From Gammaproteobacteria bacterium (GTDB taxonomy: Bacteria; Pseudomonadota; Gammaproteobacteria; Pseudomonadales; Pseudomonadaceae): a stretch of 64,000 nucleotides of DNA. The notes under the pieces are model-generated. The model was given only the letters and a program-made list of their open reading frames with translations. It ran no database searches and had not been told where the DNA came from. The translations under genes were made by a program, and so were the position numbers. Shown one piece after another: positions 1 to 7,996 of this stretch. Each line of letters begins with the position of its first letter. Position 1 is the stretch's first letter. The stretch spans positions 1-64,000 of the forward strand of contig JAAYFD010000045.1 in the NCBI GenBank assembly GCA_012728415.1. Direction: 5' to 3'.

Positions 1-589
1 GCGCACACTGATGGCAACGGAAGACGGAACGCCGCAGGGTGGGATTATCTCCCCCTGTCTGGCCAACGCCACTCTAAATGGACTGGAAACCGGACTAAAA
101 GCACATTTGTGTGAACAGTTCGGAAAAACGAAAGGAAGCAAACTCAAGGTCAGCGTGGTGCGTTATGCCGATGATTTCGTGGTACTGGCCAGCTCGAAAG
201 AACTGGGTGAAGTAAAACACAGGCAGCTTTATCAGCTTGCCAGTACGGACCTCGTGCGACATAAACGGTTGCCGGAGGCCTACAGTCCCTTTGACCCGGA
301 GCACGAGCTGAAATGGGAAAAGCTCAGAGTTGAACGAATGCGGCACACGCTGCGTTACAGCAAGGAAATACTGAAACTACTCATCAGGCAAGAAGGGAAA
401 TGTGCACTGTGCGGGCATGAAATCAGCAAGGAAACTGGCTGGCACGACCACCACATCGTCAGACGAGTGGATGGCGGGCCGGATACGCTGAAAAACCGTG
501 CAGTACTTCATCCGAACTGTCATCCACAGCTTCACAGCCGAGGCATGACACAACCCTTAAAATACAGCGGTATAAGGAACAGCCGCTAG
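1..589 (+). pseudogene. Group II intron reverse transcriptase/maturase, 3' part with internal deletion
   Basis: The frame is open from the window edge, so the N-terminus lies outside. Two parts are recognisable. The first is the reverse transcriptase palm, with the TPQGG motif and the catalytic YADD box followed by FVVLASSKE. The second is a C-terminal HNH endonuclease domain with CALC, a DHHIVRR segment and a closing NCHPQLH. Group II maturases normally carry the rest of the palm, the thumb and the X (maturase) domain between these parts. Here the join comes about ten residues after YADD, so roughly 200 residues appear lost in frame. The protein probably cannot support splicing or mobility. 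The intron RNA domains V and VI follow directly. The family call is firm; calling it a pseudogene is inference. Confidence 0.85.
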
Positions 590-633
590 TCACTGTAATC
601 GGGGCAGTGTAAACTCGCCCTATTCATAAACTT

Positions 634-667
634 GAGCCGTATGCGGGGAAACTCGCACGTACGGTTC
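634..667 (+). ncRNA. Group II intron domain V
   Basis: This is a 34-nt hairpin with the form of bacterial group II domain V. It starts GAGCCGTATGCG, has a GGGGAAAC tip and ends CGCACGTACGGTTC, so both strands pair along nearly the whole length with the usual two-base bulge. It lies 44 bases after the stop of the RT/HNH ORF, which is the normal place. Domain V is the catalytic core of the ribozyme and its sequence looks intact even though the encoded protein is not. Confidence 0.85.
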
Positions 668-708
668 TTAGGGGGGGATGGGCCAGTAATGGTCTGTCCC
701 TACCCGAC
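668..708 (+). ncRNA. Group II intron domain VI and 3' splice end
   Basis: After domain V comes a G-rich strand, a CCAGTAATGG tip and a pyrimidine-rich return strand ending CTACCCGAC. This fits domain VI with a branch-point adenosine, and the AC at 707-708 fits the usual AY end of group II introns. The exact 3' boundary is inferred from the motif. If correct, the 3' exon starts at 709, only 66 bases before the lptD start codon. Confidence 0.65.
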
Positions 709-774
709 GATCCCGTGTTCGAGCTGCACGGGAAACTCAGCACCTGAATTGCAGGCAGTACGGATTCTGACACA

Positions 775-3558
775 ATGACTCACCCTTATAAGGTTTTACG
801 GCCCAGTGCACTGGCATTGGGTATTTTTACTGCGCTTCACCCACTCGGCATGACACAGGCGCTGGCCGATGAATTTAACTGTACCGTCGGCCCCGACGGC
901 CAGTGGCTGTGTGTGACCGAAGAAAAAACCCGGGTGGCCCCGCGCCCAGTCCAGCCATCAGCGCCCGTTGTCAGTCAGCCTGGCAAACAGCACACCATAA
1001 GTGCCACTGCGCCAGAACCGGCAACTGCCTCCACCTCTTCAGAGTCAGCACAGATTCGCCGCAGTACGGCTGCCAACCCCTACGCCCACCTGGACTGGAT
1101 CCCGCGTGAACAGCTCAGTGACGCCCAGCGAGCCGAAATCGCTCCTTACTGCGCGGGCACCTACTCCGAACCGGCACGCCTGGGCAAAGATGACGACACA
1201 CCGCTTAATCAGGCTCCGATTTTCGCCAGCGCCGACAGCTCCAGCTACAACCAGCCACGACAGATCACCACCCTGGACGGCAATGTGATATTGCGACAGG
1301 CCAGCTTGCAGTTCACCGGTGACCGTGCCGAGCTGGACCAGCAAGCCAGCCTTGGCCGGCTCGAAGGCAATGTCAGCCTGCGTGACCAGGATGTCCTGAT
1401 CGTGGGGGATCACGCACAAATCCAGCTCGACTCAGGTGAAGCCCAGGTCGACAATGCCGAGTACGTACTGCACTCAATGCAAACCCGCGGCAACGCCAGT
1501 TATATCAAACGCCAGGAAGAAGGCATTATCCGGCTGAAAAGTGGCAGCTACACCAGCTGTACTCCGGGCAACAATGACTGGCACCTGCAAAGCAACAACA
1601 TCACCCTGAACCCGGAAACCGGCTTTGGTACCGCCACCAACGTCACATTACGGGTGAAAAATATTCCGGTGTTCTATACACCCTATATACATTTCCCGAT
1701 TGATGACCGCCGTCAGTCAGGTTTTTTGCCGCCCAGCATCAGTTATAGCAACAACAAGGGACTGGACCTGACCACCCCTTACTACATCAACCTGGCGCCA
1801 CATATGGATGCCACCCTTTACCCCAACTACATGAGTGAGCGCGGCTTGCTGACCGAGGGTGAATTCCGTTACCTGAGCAAAAACAGCAAGGGCCAGATCG
1901 GCGGCGCCTGGCTGGGCAACGACCGGGAAAAAGAACGCAAACGCCAGTCCGAATACAAACAGGACCGCTGGATGTACAGCTGGCAACACCAGCATGGTTT
2001 CAACAACCGCCTGCTGGCCGAGGTCGATTACACCGACATCAGCGACCCTTACTATTTCCAGGACCTGTCGTCCAATATCCGCGAGTCGTCCGACACCACG
2101 GTTGACCAGCGTGCCGGCCTGCGCTGGCGTGGTGACAGCTATACCGCCGGGCTCAACCTGCATGCCTATGAGCGGGCCAACGTCACCGATATCACGCCCT
2201 ATAACAAGCTGCCACAGCTAACCCTAAACGGCCGGGTACCCGGTGAATGGGGCGGCCTGCAGCTGGCGTACCAGAGTGAGCTGGTACGTTTTGAGCGTAC
2301 CCTGGAAAAAGGCAACTTCACCAATCGTGACGGCGATAGCGAACGGTGGCGTGATGACCGCCTCAGTGGCATCAACCGTGCCGAAGGCAGCCGCCTGCAC
2401 CTGGAACCGACCCTCAGCCTGCCCATGAGCTGGGACTGGGGCTTTATCAAGCCTGCCCTGAAATATGCTTACACCAGGTACGACCTGACTCTAGATCGCA
2501 AAGGCAAAAATGACTTCATCAAACAAGGCCGACGTTTCAAGAGTAGCACCAGCCGCAGCGTGCCCGTTGCCAGTATCGACAGCGGCCTGTACTTCGACCG
2601 CCCAACGCAGATGCTCGGCAAAAACTACACGCAAACACTGGAACCACGCCTGTTCTATCTCTATGCGCCCTACAAAGAGCAGCATGACATTCCACTGTTT
2701 GATACCAGTGAAAGCTCGTTCAGCTACTCCAGCCTGTGGCGTGATAACCGCTTTAGTGGCCGCGACCGCATCGGTGATGCCAATCAGGTTTCCCTTGGCC
2801 TGACCTGGCGCTGGCTGGAAGAAAATGGCTTTGAGCGTCAGCGCGCAGCCATTGGTCAGGCGTATTATCTGTCCGACCGCAAAGTGCTGCTGTCTGCCGA
2901 CCACAAAAACGAATACAAAGACTATTCGCGCAACACCACCAGCCGCTCCCCGTATGCCATGCAGTATATGCTACGCCTCAACCAGGACTGGCGTTTCAAC
3001 GCTGACTGGGCCTGGGACCAGGACGAGCGTGCAACCCGGGCCGGCAGTCTGATGTTCAACTACCAGCCGGAAGACAACCTGAACAAAATCATCAACTTCG
3101 GCTACCGTTATAAAAACGATGGCGTCTACTTCAATGAGGACCTGGGTCGTTACGTAACCGGTAGCGGTGACTACGTACAAACACTGCCCGACGGCACCAA
3201 AAAAGTTTACAAAGACTTTTACAAGGTTGAACAAACTGACGCCTCCATCATGTGGCCGGTGTTCCAGCGCTGGAACGCCATCGCCCGCTGGCAGTTTGAC
3301 TACAACCGCAGCCGCACCCTGGACGCATTTGGCGGCTTCGAGTACAGCAACTGCTGCTGGAAAGTTCGTCTGGTCCAGCGTTACTGGATCGATTATGACG
3401 AGCGCAGCATGTCACCCGACGACAACCGCCGTCCGGATCGCGGCATCTTCCTGCAGGTCATCCTGAAAGGACTGGGCGGTGTAACCGGCAACAAGGTAGG
3501 CACCTTCCTCGATGAAGGCATCCCTGGCTATCAACGACGTGAGCAACATGGCTATTAA
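775..3558 (+). CDS. lptD: LPS-assembly outer membrane protein LptD
   Basis: LptD is the outer-membrane barrel that, with LptE, inserts lipopolysaccharide into the outer leaflet. The 927-residue product has a signal peptide ending near QALA|DEF. A periplasmic OstA-type jellyroll lies around residues 150-260, followed by a large C-terminal barrel rich in alternating Tyr/Trp strands. Cysteines at 36 and 46 and the adjacent pair at 860-861 match the arrangement used for disulphide formation in the family. The ATG at 775 gives a good signal peptide but has only a weak Shine-Dalgarno. A group II intron end lies just upstream, so the native promoter may have been displaced. surA overlaps its 3' end. 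Confidence 0.96.
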   Translation: MTHPYKVLRPSALALGIFTALHPLGMTQALADEFNCTVGPDGQWLCVTEEKTRVAPRPVQPSAPVVSQPGKQHTISATAPEPATASTSSESAQIRRSTAANPYAHLDWIPREQLSDAQRAEIAPYCAGTYSEPARLGKDDDTPLNQAPIFASADSSSYNQPRQITTLDGNVILRQASLQFTGDRAELDQQASLGRLEGNVSLRDQDVLIVGDHAQIQLDSGEAQVDNAEYVLHSMQTRGNASYIKRQEEGIIRLKSGSYTSCTPGNNDWHLQSNNITLNPETGFGTATNVTLRVKNIPVFYTPYIHFPIDDRRQSGFLPPSISYSNNKGLDLTTPYYINLAPHMDATLYPNYMSERGLLTEGEFRYLSKNSKGQIGGAWLGNDREKERKRQSEYKQDRWMYSWQHQHGFNNRLLAEVDYTDISDPYYFQDLSSNIRESSDTTVDQRAGLRWRGDSYTAGLNLHAYERANVTDITPYNKLPQLTLNGRVPGEWGGLQLAYQSELVRFERTLEKGNFTNRDGDSERWRDDRLSGINRAEGSRLHLEPTLSLPMSWDWGFIKPALKYAYTRYDLTLDRKGKNDFIKQGRRFKSSTSRSVPVASIDSGLYFDRPTQMLGKNYTQTLEPRLFYLYAPYKEQHDIPLFDTSESSFSYSSLWRDNRFSGRDRIGDANQVSLGLTWRWLEENGFERQRAAIGQAYYLSDRKVLLSADHKNEYKDYSRNTTSRSPYAMQYMLRLNQDWRFNADWAWDQDERATRAGSLMFNYQPEDNLNKIINFGYRYKNDGVYFNEDLGRYVTGSGDYVQTLPDGTKKVYKDFYKVEQTDASIMWPVFQRWNAIARWQFDYNRSRTLDAFGGFEYSNCCWKVRLVQRYWIDYDERSMSPDDNRRPDRGIFLQVILKGLGGVTGNKVGTFLDEGIPGYQRREQHGY

Positions 3559-4840
3559 ACCGATGAAAGCCCTGTGTCTGGCACTAGCGCTGGCCACAGG
3601 CAGCAGCTTTGCTGCCGAACAACCCCTGGACCGCATTGCCGCCATTGTCGATGACGGCATCATCATGCACAGCCAGTACACCAAGCGGCTAAACGAGGTG
3701 CGCAACACCATTGCCCAGCGCGGCGGCGAACAACCACCCGAGGACGAACTGCGCCAGCAAGTGCTGGACCGGCTCATCCTTGACGAACTACAACTTCAAA
3801 TCGCCGAACGTTCCGGCATTCGCATCGGTGATGAAGAGCTCAACGCAACCATCCAGAGCCTGGCCGAACGCAACAACACCAGCCCACAACAGTTTCTGCA
3901 GTCTCTGGCCGAGGCCGGCAATATGTCGGTACACAATGTACGCGAACAAATCCGCCAGGAAGTCACCATCAACCGGGTGCGCCAATACCGGGTATCCGAG
4001 CAGATCCAGGTCACCGAGCAGGAAGTGAAAAACTTCCTCAACTCGGCCCTTGGCCAGATGCAACTGGCTGACGACTACCACCTGGCCAATATCCTGATCC
4101 CGCTGCCCGACAACCCGACCGCTGACGAGATCGAGCAAGCCCAGGCACGTGTCAACGAAGTGTTGCAGCGCCTGGACAAAGGCGAAGACTTTCAGCAACT
4201 GGCGGTACGCTTTTCCGCCAGCGAAAACGCCTTTGACGGCGGCGATATGGGCTGGCGCAAGGCCGCACAGCTGCCTCCGCCTTTTGACAGCGCAGTGGCG
4301 CAGATGCAGCCGGGAGACGTCAGTGAGCCCATGCGTACCGCCGGCGGCATCATTCTGATCAAGCTGCTGGACAAAGAAGGGGCTGACGATGCCAGCTATC
4401 GCGAAGAAGTGCGCGTCCGCCACATCCTGCTAAAACCCAGCGAAATTCGCTCGCCCGAGGCGACCGAGCAGCTGGCGCAGCGCATTTATGAGCGCCTGAA
4501 AAATGGCGAAGATTTTGCCGGACTGGCCCGCCAATTCTCTGAAGATCCTGGCTCAGCCCGCAATGGCGGTGAGCTGGACTGGGTCAGCCCTGAAAGCCTG
4601 GTGCCGGCATTCCGTGAAACCATGGCCCAAACTGCCATTGGCGAGCTGTCACACCCTTTTGCCAGCCAGTTTGGCTGGCACGTACTGCAGGTGCTGGACC
4701 GGCGCTTTAGCGACAGCACCCTGGAGCAACGCGAACAGCAGGCACTTAACCTGCTGCACAGCCAGAAATACGAAGAAGAGCTGCAACTCTGGCTCAGGGA
4801 GATTCGTGACGAAGCCTACGTGGAGATCAAAGAACCATGA
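3548..4840 (+). CDS. surA: Periplasmic chaperone/peptidyl-prolyl isomerase SurA
   Basis: SurA escorts unfolded outer-membrane proteins, LptD among them, across the periplasm to the BAM machine. The 430-residue product has a signal peptide ending near SSFA|AEQP, a SurA N-terminal domain (about 25-165) and two parvulin domains, seen from YHLANIL and from VRVRHILLKPSE. I chose the ATG at 3548, inside the last codons of lptD, because GTGAG lies just before it. A longer reading frame from 3512 would put a charged stretch before the signal peptide. Overlap with lptD suggests coupled translation, and pdxA overlaps its stop codon. Confidence 0.95.
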   Translation: MAIKPMKALCLALALATGSSFAAEQPLDRIAAIVDDGIIMHSQYTKRLNEVRNTIAQRGGEQPPEDELRQQVLDRLILDELQLQIAERSGIRIGDEELNATIQSLAERNNTSPQQFLQSLAEAGNMSVHNVREQIRQEVTINRVRQYRVSEQIQVTEQEVKNFLNSALGQMQLADDYHLANILIPLPDNPTADEIEQAQARVNEVLQRLDKGEDFQQLAVRFSASENAFDGGDMGWRKAAQLPPPFDSAVAQMQPGDVSEPMRTAGGIILIKLLDKEGADDASYREEVRVRHILLKPSEIRSPEATEQLAQRIYERLKNGEDFAGLARQFSEDPGSARNGGELDWVSPESLVPAFRETMAQTAIGELSHPFASQFGWHVLQVLDRRFSDSTLEQREQQALNLLHSQKYEEELQLWLREIRDEAYVEIKEP

Positions 4841-5820
4841 CCCTGCGTTTTGCCCTTACCCCGGGCGAACCGGCCGGAATCGGCCCCGACCTGTGCCTCA
4901 TGATGGCACAGGCAATACAACCCTACCCCGTCATTGTAATAAGCAATGCCGACATGTTGCGTCAACGCGCCATACAACTGGCGCTTGAAGTACAGGTTAT
5001 CGAGGTCGAACCACAGCAGCTGCCCGACCAGCCGGCACCTGCCGGCAGCCTGTATGTCCTGGACACACCCCTGTACCAGCCTGTTGTAGCAGGCCAGCTC
5101 AATGAAGCCAACGCGCAACACGTGCTGGAAACCCTGACCCGGGCCGGCCAGGGCTGCCTCAACGGCCAGTTTGACGCCATGATTACAGCCCCGGTGCACA
5201 AGGGCATCATCAATCAGGCCGGTGTACCCTTTTCCGGTCATACCGAGTTTTTGCAGCAACTGACCGGAGCGCCGCGCGTGGTCATGATGCTGGCTACGCA
5301 CGGCCTGCGTGTCGCACTGGTCACCACCCATCTGCCACTGCGTGATGTGGCCGATGCTGTCACCGCCGACCGCATTGAAAGCGTCACCCGGATTCTGCAC
5401 CAGGATCTGCAAGACAAGTTTGGCATTCAAAACCCGCACATTCTGGTCTGCGGACTCAATCCCCACGCGGGTGAAGATGGCCACCTCGGTCGCGAAGAGC
5501 TGGATATCATCACTCCAGCACTGGACAACTTGCGTGCCGAAGGCCTTAACCTGACGGGGCCACTACCGGCCGATACGCTGTTTACCCCGATGAACCTGAA
5601 GCATTGCGATGCTGTTCTGGCGATGTATCACGATCAGGGGCTGCCCGTACTAAAACACAAGGGCTTTGGCGCCGCAGTCAATATAACCCTGGGCATGCCG
5701 ATTATCCGCACCTCGGTTGATCACGGCACCGCACTGGACCTGGCAGGCACCGGCAACATCGACACCGGCAGCCTTGAGATTGCCCTGGTTACAGCCTTCC
5801 AGATGGCCTCCAGCCGGTAA
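4837..5820 (+). CDS. pdxA: 4-hydroxythreonine-4-phosphate dehydrogenase PdxA
   Basis: PdxA oxidises 4-phosphohydroxy-L-threonine in the DXP-dependent route to pyridoxal phosphate. The product is 327 residues, the normal length. It opens with the family signature TPGEPAGIGPD and carries the metal-binding histidines in FSGHTEF, LNPHAGEDG and MYHDQGLPVLK. The ATG overlaps the surA stop as ATGA, so translation is probably coupled. In Pseudomonas the rsmA (ksgA) and apaH genes usually follow pdxA. Here repeats, a terminator and a convergent slyD follow instead. Confidence 0.96.
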   Translation: MTLRFALTPGEPAGIGPDLCLMMAQAIQPYPVIVISNADMLRQRAIQLALEVQVIEVEPQQLPDQPAPAGSLYVLDTPLYQPVVAGQLNEANAQHVLETLTRAGQGCLNGQFDAMITAPVHKGIINQAGVPFSGHTEFLQQLTGAPRVVMMLATHGLRVALVTTHLPLRDVADAVTADRIESVTRILHQDLQDKFGIQNPHILVCGLNPHAGEDGHLGREELDIITPALDNLRAEGLNLTGPLPADTLFTPMNLKHCDAVLAMYHDQGLPVLKHKGFGAAVNITLGMPIIRTSVDHGTALDLAGTGNIDTGSLEIALVTAFQMASSR

Positions 5821-5835
5821 CCCCCAGACCACCCC

Positions 5836-5951
5836 TGTAGGAGCGGCTACAGCCGCGACCTGTGCCACCCCGTTCAGGCATTGTTCGCCACTGAAGTGGC
5901 TCCTGCAGTGGCCAGGCGGTTCCTCCTGCACCAGCGGCTACAGCCGCGATC
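5836..5951. repeat. REP-like palindrome cluster
   Basis: There are three related short palindromes. TGTAGGAGCGGCTACAGCCG begins the copy at 5836-5858. An inverted variant with GCCACTGAAGTGGC lies around 5885-5905, and CCAGCGGCTACAGCCGCGAT lies at 5931-5950. They resemble Pseudomonas REP sequences, and the same core recurs at 15478, 44354, 44425, 54787, 54862 and 56310. Confidence 0.75.
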
Positions 5952-5975
5952 AACAACGCCAAGGCGAGCAGATAC

Positions 5976-6013
5976 AAAAAAGCCTCTTGCACGGCATGTG
6001 CAAGAGGCTTTTT
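5976..6013. terminator. Bidirectional terminator between pdxA and slyD
   Basis: The stem AAGCCTCTTGCAC/GTGCAAGAGGCTT encloses GGCAT and is flanked by an A-run on the left and a T-run on the right. It can therefore end transcription from both convergent genes. Confidence 0.9.
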
Positions 6014-6033
6014 GCTGTTTGACTGGTCAGCAA

Positions 6034-6519
6034 TCAGTGCTGATGCCCACCTTCGCCATGGGCATGTCCGTGCTCCAGCTCTTCTTTGGTGGCAGCTCGC
6101 ACATCAATGACCTTTACCTTGAAGTTCAGGCGCTGGCCAGCCAGCGGATGGTTGCCATCAACGGTCACCTGGTCACCTTCAATATCCCGGATGGTCACAA
6201 CCTGCATGCCGCCATCAGGCGCGGAAGCATGAAACTGCATGCCCACCTGCAACTCATCTACACCCTCAAACATGTTGCGGCTTAATGTCGCAACCATCTC
6301 CAGGCTGTACTCACCATAGGCGTCTTCCGGCTCGACACTGACCTCAAGTTCATCACCGGCACGTTTGCCGGCAAGGGCCTGCTCCAGCCCCGGAATGATA
6401 TTGGCCGCCCCGTGCAGGTAAGCCAGCGGCTGCGAACCCTCGGAGCTGTCCAGCACGTCTCCTTCCTCGTTGCGCAAAGTGTAGTCAATGGCCACGACTG
6501 CGTTATCGGCGATTTGCAT
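6034..6519 (-). CDS. slyD: FKBP-type peptidyl-prolyl isomerase, SlyD family
   Basis: The 161-residue protein has an FKBP fold split by an insert-in-flap domain, as in SlyD. The N-terminal strand AVVAIDYTLRNEEGDVLD and LHGAANIIPGLEQAL belong to the FKBP part. EPEDAYGEYS to TVDGNHPLAGQRL covers the insert and return. The C-terminus is a short histidine-rich tail (HGHAHGEGGHQH), typical of the nickel-binding SlyD tail but shorter than in E. coli. It is a cytoplasmic folding helper and possible metallochaperone. It stands alone, convergent with pdxA. Confidence 0.92.
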   Translation of the reverse strand: MQIADNAVVAIDYTLRNEEGDVLDSSEGSQPLAYLHGAANIIPGLEQALAGKRAGDELEVSVEPEDAYGEYSLEMVATLSRNMFEGVDELQVGMQFHASAPDGGMQVVTIRDIEGDQVTVDGNHPLAGQRLNFKVKVIDVRAATKEELEHGHAHGEGGHQH

Positions 6520-6738
6520 AATATAAACCTGTTTTTATGAATGACCGGACAGTTTAACCGGTGACAAAAACGAATGCGACTTTAGATTAACTAGACCGAT
6601 AGCAGTATTGACCTTGTTTGATGCCCACCTGAATATTAAGCCTATTTTTCGGGGACCCGAGCCGCCCGACAACAACAATACGCCGGCAGGTCAACATATA
6701 AACATTAAACAACTCCAAACCAACCTAACGAGAAAGAT

Positions 6739-7926
6739 ATGTCCGGACGCAATATTTTAGTGATCAACAGCGGTAGCTCATCCATCAAGTTCGCCTTGGT
6801 CAATGAGAATCAGGATGATTTCATCATCGAAGGGCTGGCCGAGCGGATCGGCACCCCGGATGCCGAGGTGACCTGGAAGGAAAACGGCGAGAAAAAACAC
6901 CTGCAACTGGGTGACGCCGACCATGCCGAGGCCCTTGCCCAAATCCTGCCTCACATACAGAAAGCCGCCGGCACCCTGACAGGTATCGGGCACCGTGTTG
7001 TGCATGGCGGTTCCCAGGTTCACGAAGCCTGCTTGCTGACACCCGACGTAATCAGCGTCATTGAAGCCAACGCTGCGCTGGCGCCACTGCACAACCCGCC
7101 GGGCCTGATGGGCATCAACGCGGCCATCAGCATCTACCCTGAGCTTCCGCACGTTGGCGTATTCGACACCGCCTTCCACCAAACCATGCCTGAGCATGCC
7201 TACCGCTACGCCATCCCGGAAGAACTCTACACCGAGCACAAAATCCGCCGTTACGGCTTCCACGGCACCAGCCACATGTATGTCAGCCGCAAGGGAGCAG
7301 AAATGGCCGGGCTGCCGGTGGAGGACAGCTGCTGGCTGGTGGCTCACCTGGGTAATGGCTGCTCCGCCACGGCCGTGGTCAATGGCGAAAGCCGTGATAC
7401 CACCATGGGCCTGACCCCGCTGGAAGGCCTGGTCATGGGTACCCGCTCAGGCGACGTTGACCCAAGCCTGCAAGTACACCTGCACCGTACTTTTGGCTGG
7501 AGCGCCCAGGAAATAGAAACCCTGCTCACCAAAAAGAGCGGTCTGCTGGGTGTGTCCGGCCTGTCCAACGACATGCGCACGCTGATTGAAGCCAGTGAAA
7601 AGGGTGACGAAAAGGCTGCCTTGGCCATTGAAATTTTTTGTTACCGCCTGGCCAAGTCACTGGCCGCCTTGTCCTGCGCACTGCCCCGTCTGGATGGCCT
7701 GCTGTTCACCGGTGGCATTGGCGAAAACGCCACCCTGATCCGCAAGAAAACCCTCGATCACATGCGCGTATTCAACTTCAAGCTGGACGACCAGGCCAAC
7801 CAGAGCTGCGTACGCGGCCAGGGCGGCAAGATCAGCGCCGACGGACATCCGCTGGTGCTGGTCGTACCGACCAACGAAGAGCGCCAGATCGCCATTGAAA
7901 CGCTGGAAGTCATCGATGCGCAATAA
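6739..7926 (+). CDS. ackA: Acetate kinase
   Basis: AckA transfers phosphate between acetyl phosphate and ADP, giving ATP and acetate. The 395-residue length is typical. The N-terminal phosphate-binding motif [13 protein letters not shown], the signature [14 protein letters not shown], the catalytic-region HGTSHMYVS, the TRSGDVDP loop and FTGGIGENA are all present. The gene sits upstream of pta with a 70-base spacer containing a hairpin, so the two form the acetate overflow module. AACGAGAAAG lies before the ATG as a plausible ribosome binding site. Confidence 0.97.
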   Translation: MSGRNILVINSGSSSIKFALVNENQDDFIIEGLAERIGTPDAEVTWKENGEKKHLQLGDADHAEALAQILPHIQKAAGTLTGIGHRVVHGGSQVHEACLLTPDVISVIEANAALAPLHNPPGLMGINAAISIYPELPHVGVFDTAFHQTMPEHAYRYAIPEELYTEHKIRRYGFHGTSHMYVSRKGAEMAGLPVEDSCWLVAHLGNGCSATAVVNGESRDTTMGLTPLEGLVMGTRSGDVDPSLQVHLHRTFGWSAQEIETLLTKKSGLLGVSGLSNDMRTLIEASEKGDEKAALAIEIFCYRLAKSLAALSCALPRLDGLLFTGGIGENATLIRKKTLDHMRVFNFKLDDQANQSCVRGQGGKISADGHPLVLVVPTNEERQIAIETLEVIDAQ

Positions 7927-7940
7927 CAGGTAACATGGTG

Positions 7941-7966
7941 AAGCCGGTGCCCAGCACCGGCTTTCT
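7941..7966 (+). terminator. Hairpin between ackA and pta
   Basis: AGCCGGTG and CACCGGCT form an 8-bp stem with a CCCAG loop followed by TTCTT. It looks like a weak intrinsic terminator that could lower pta transcription relative to ackA or protect the ackA 3' end. Its function is inference. Confidence 0.55.
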
Positions 7967-7996
7967 TCTGTAACAGTTTTTACACAGGATTTCAGA

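Noticed and set aside
1045-1419. Long antisense and out-of-frame open frames inside lptD and most other genes
   Set aside because: They are shadows of GC-rich coding sequence with no domain features; the sense genes are clear.
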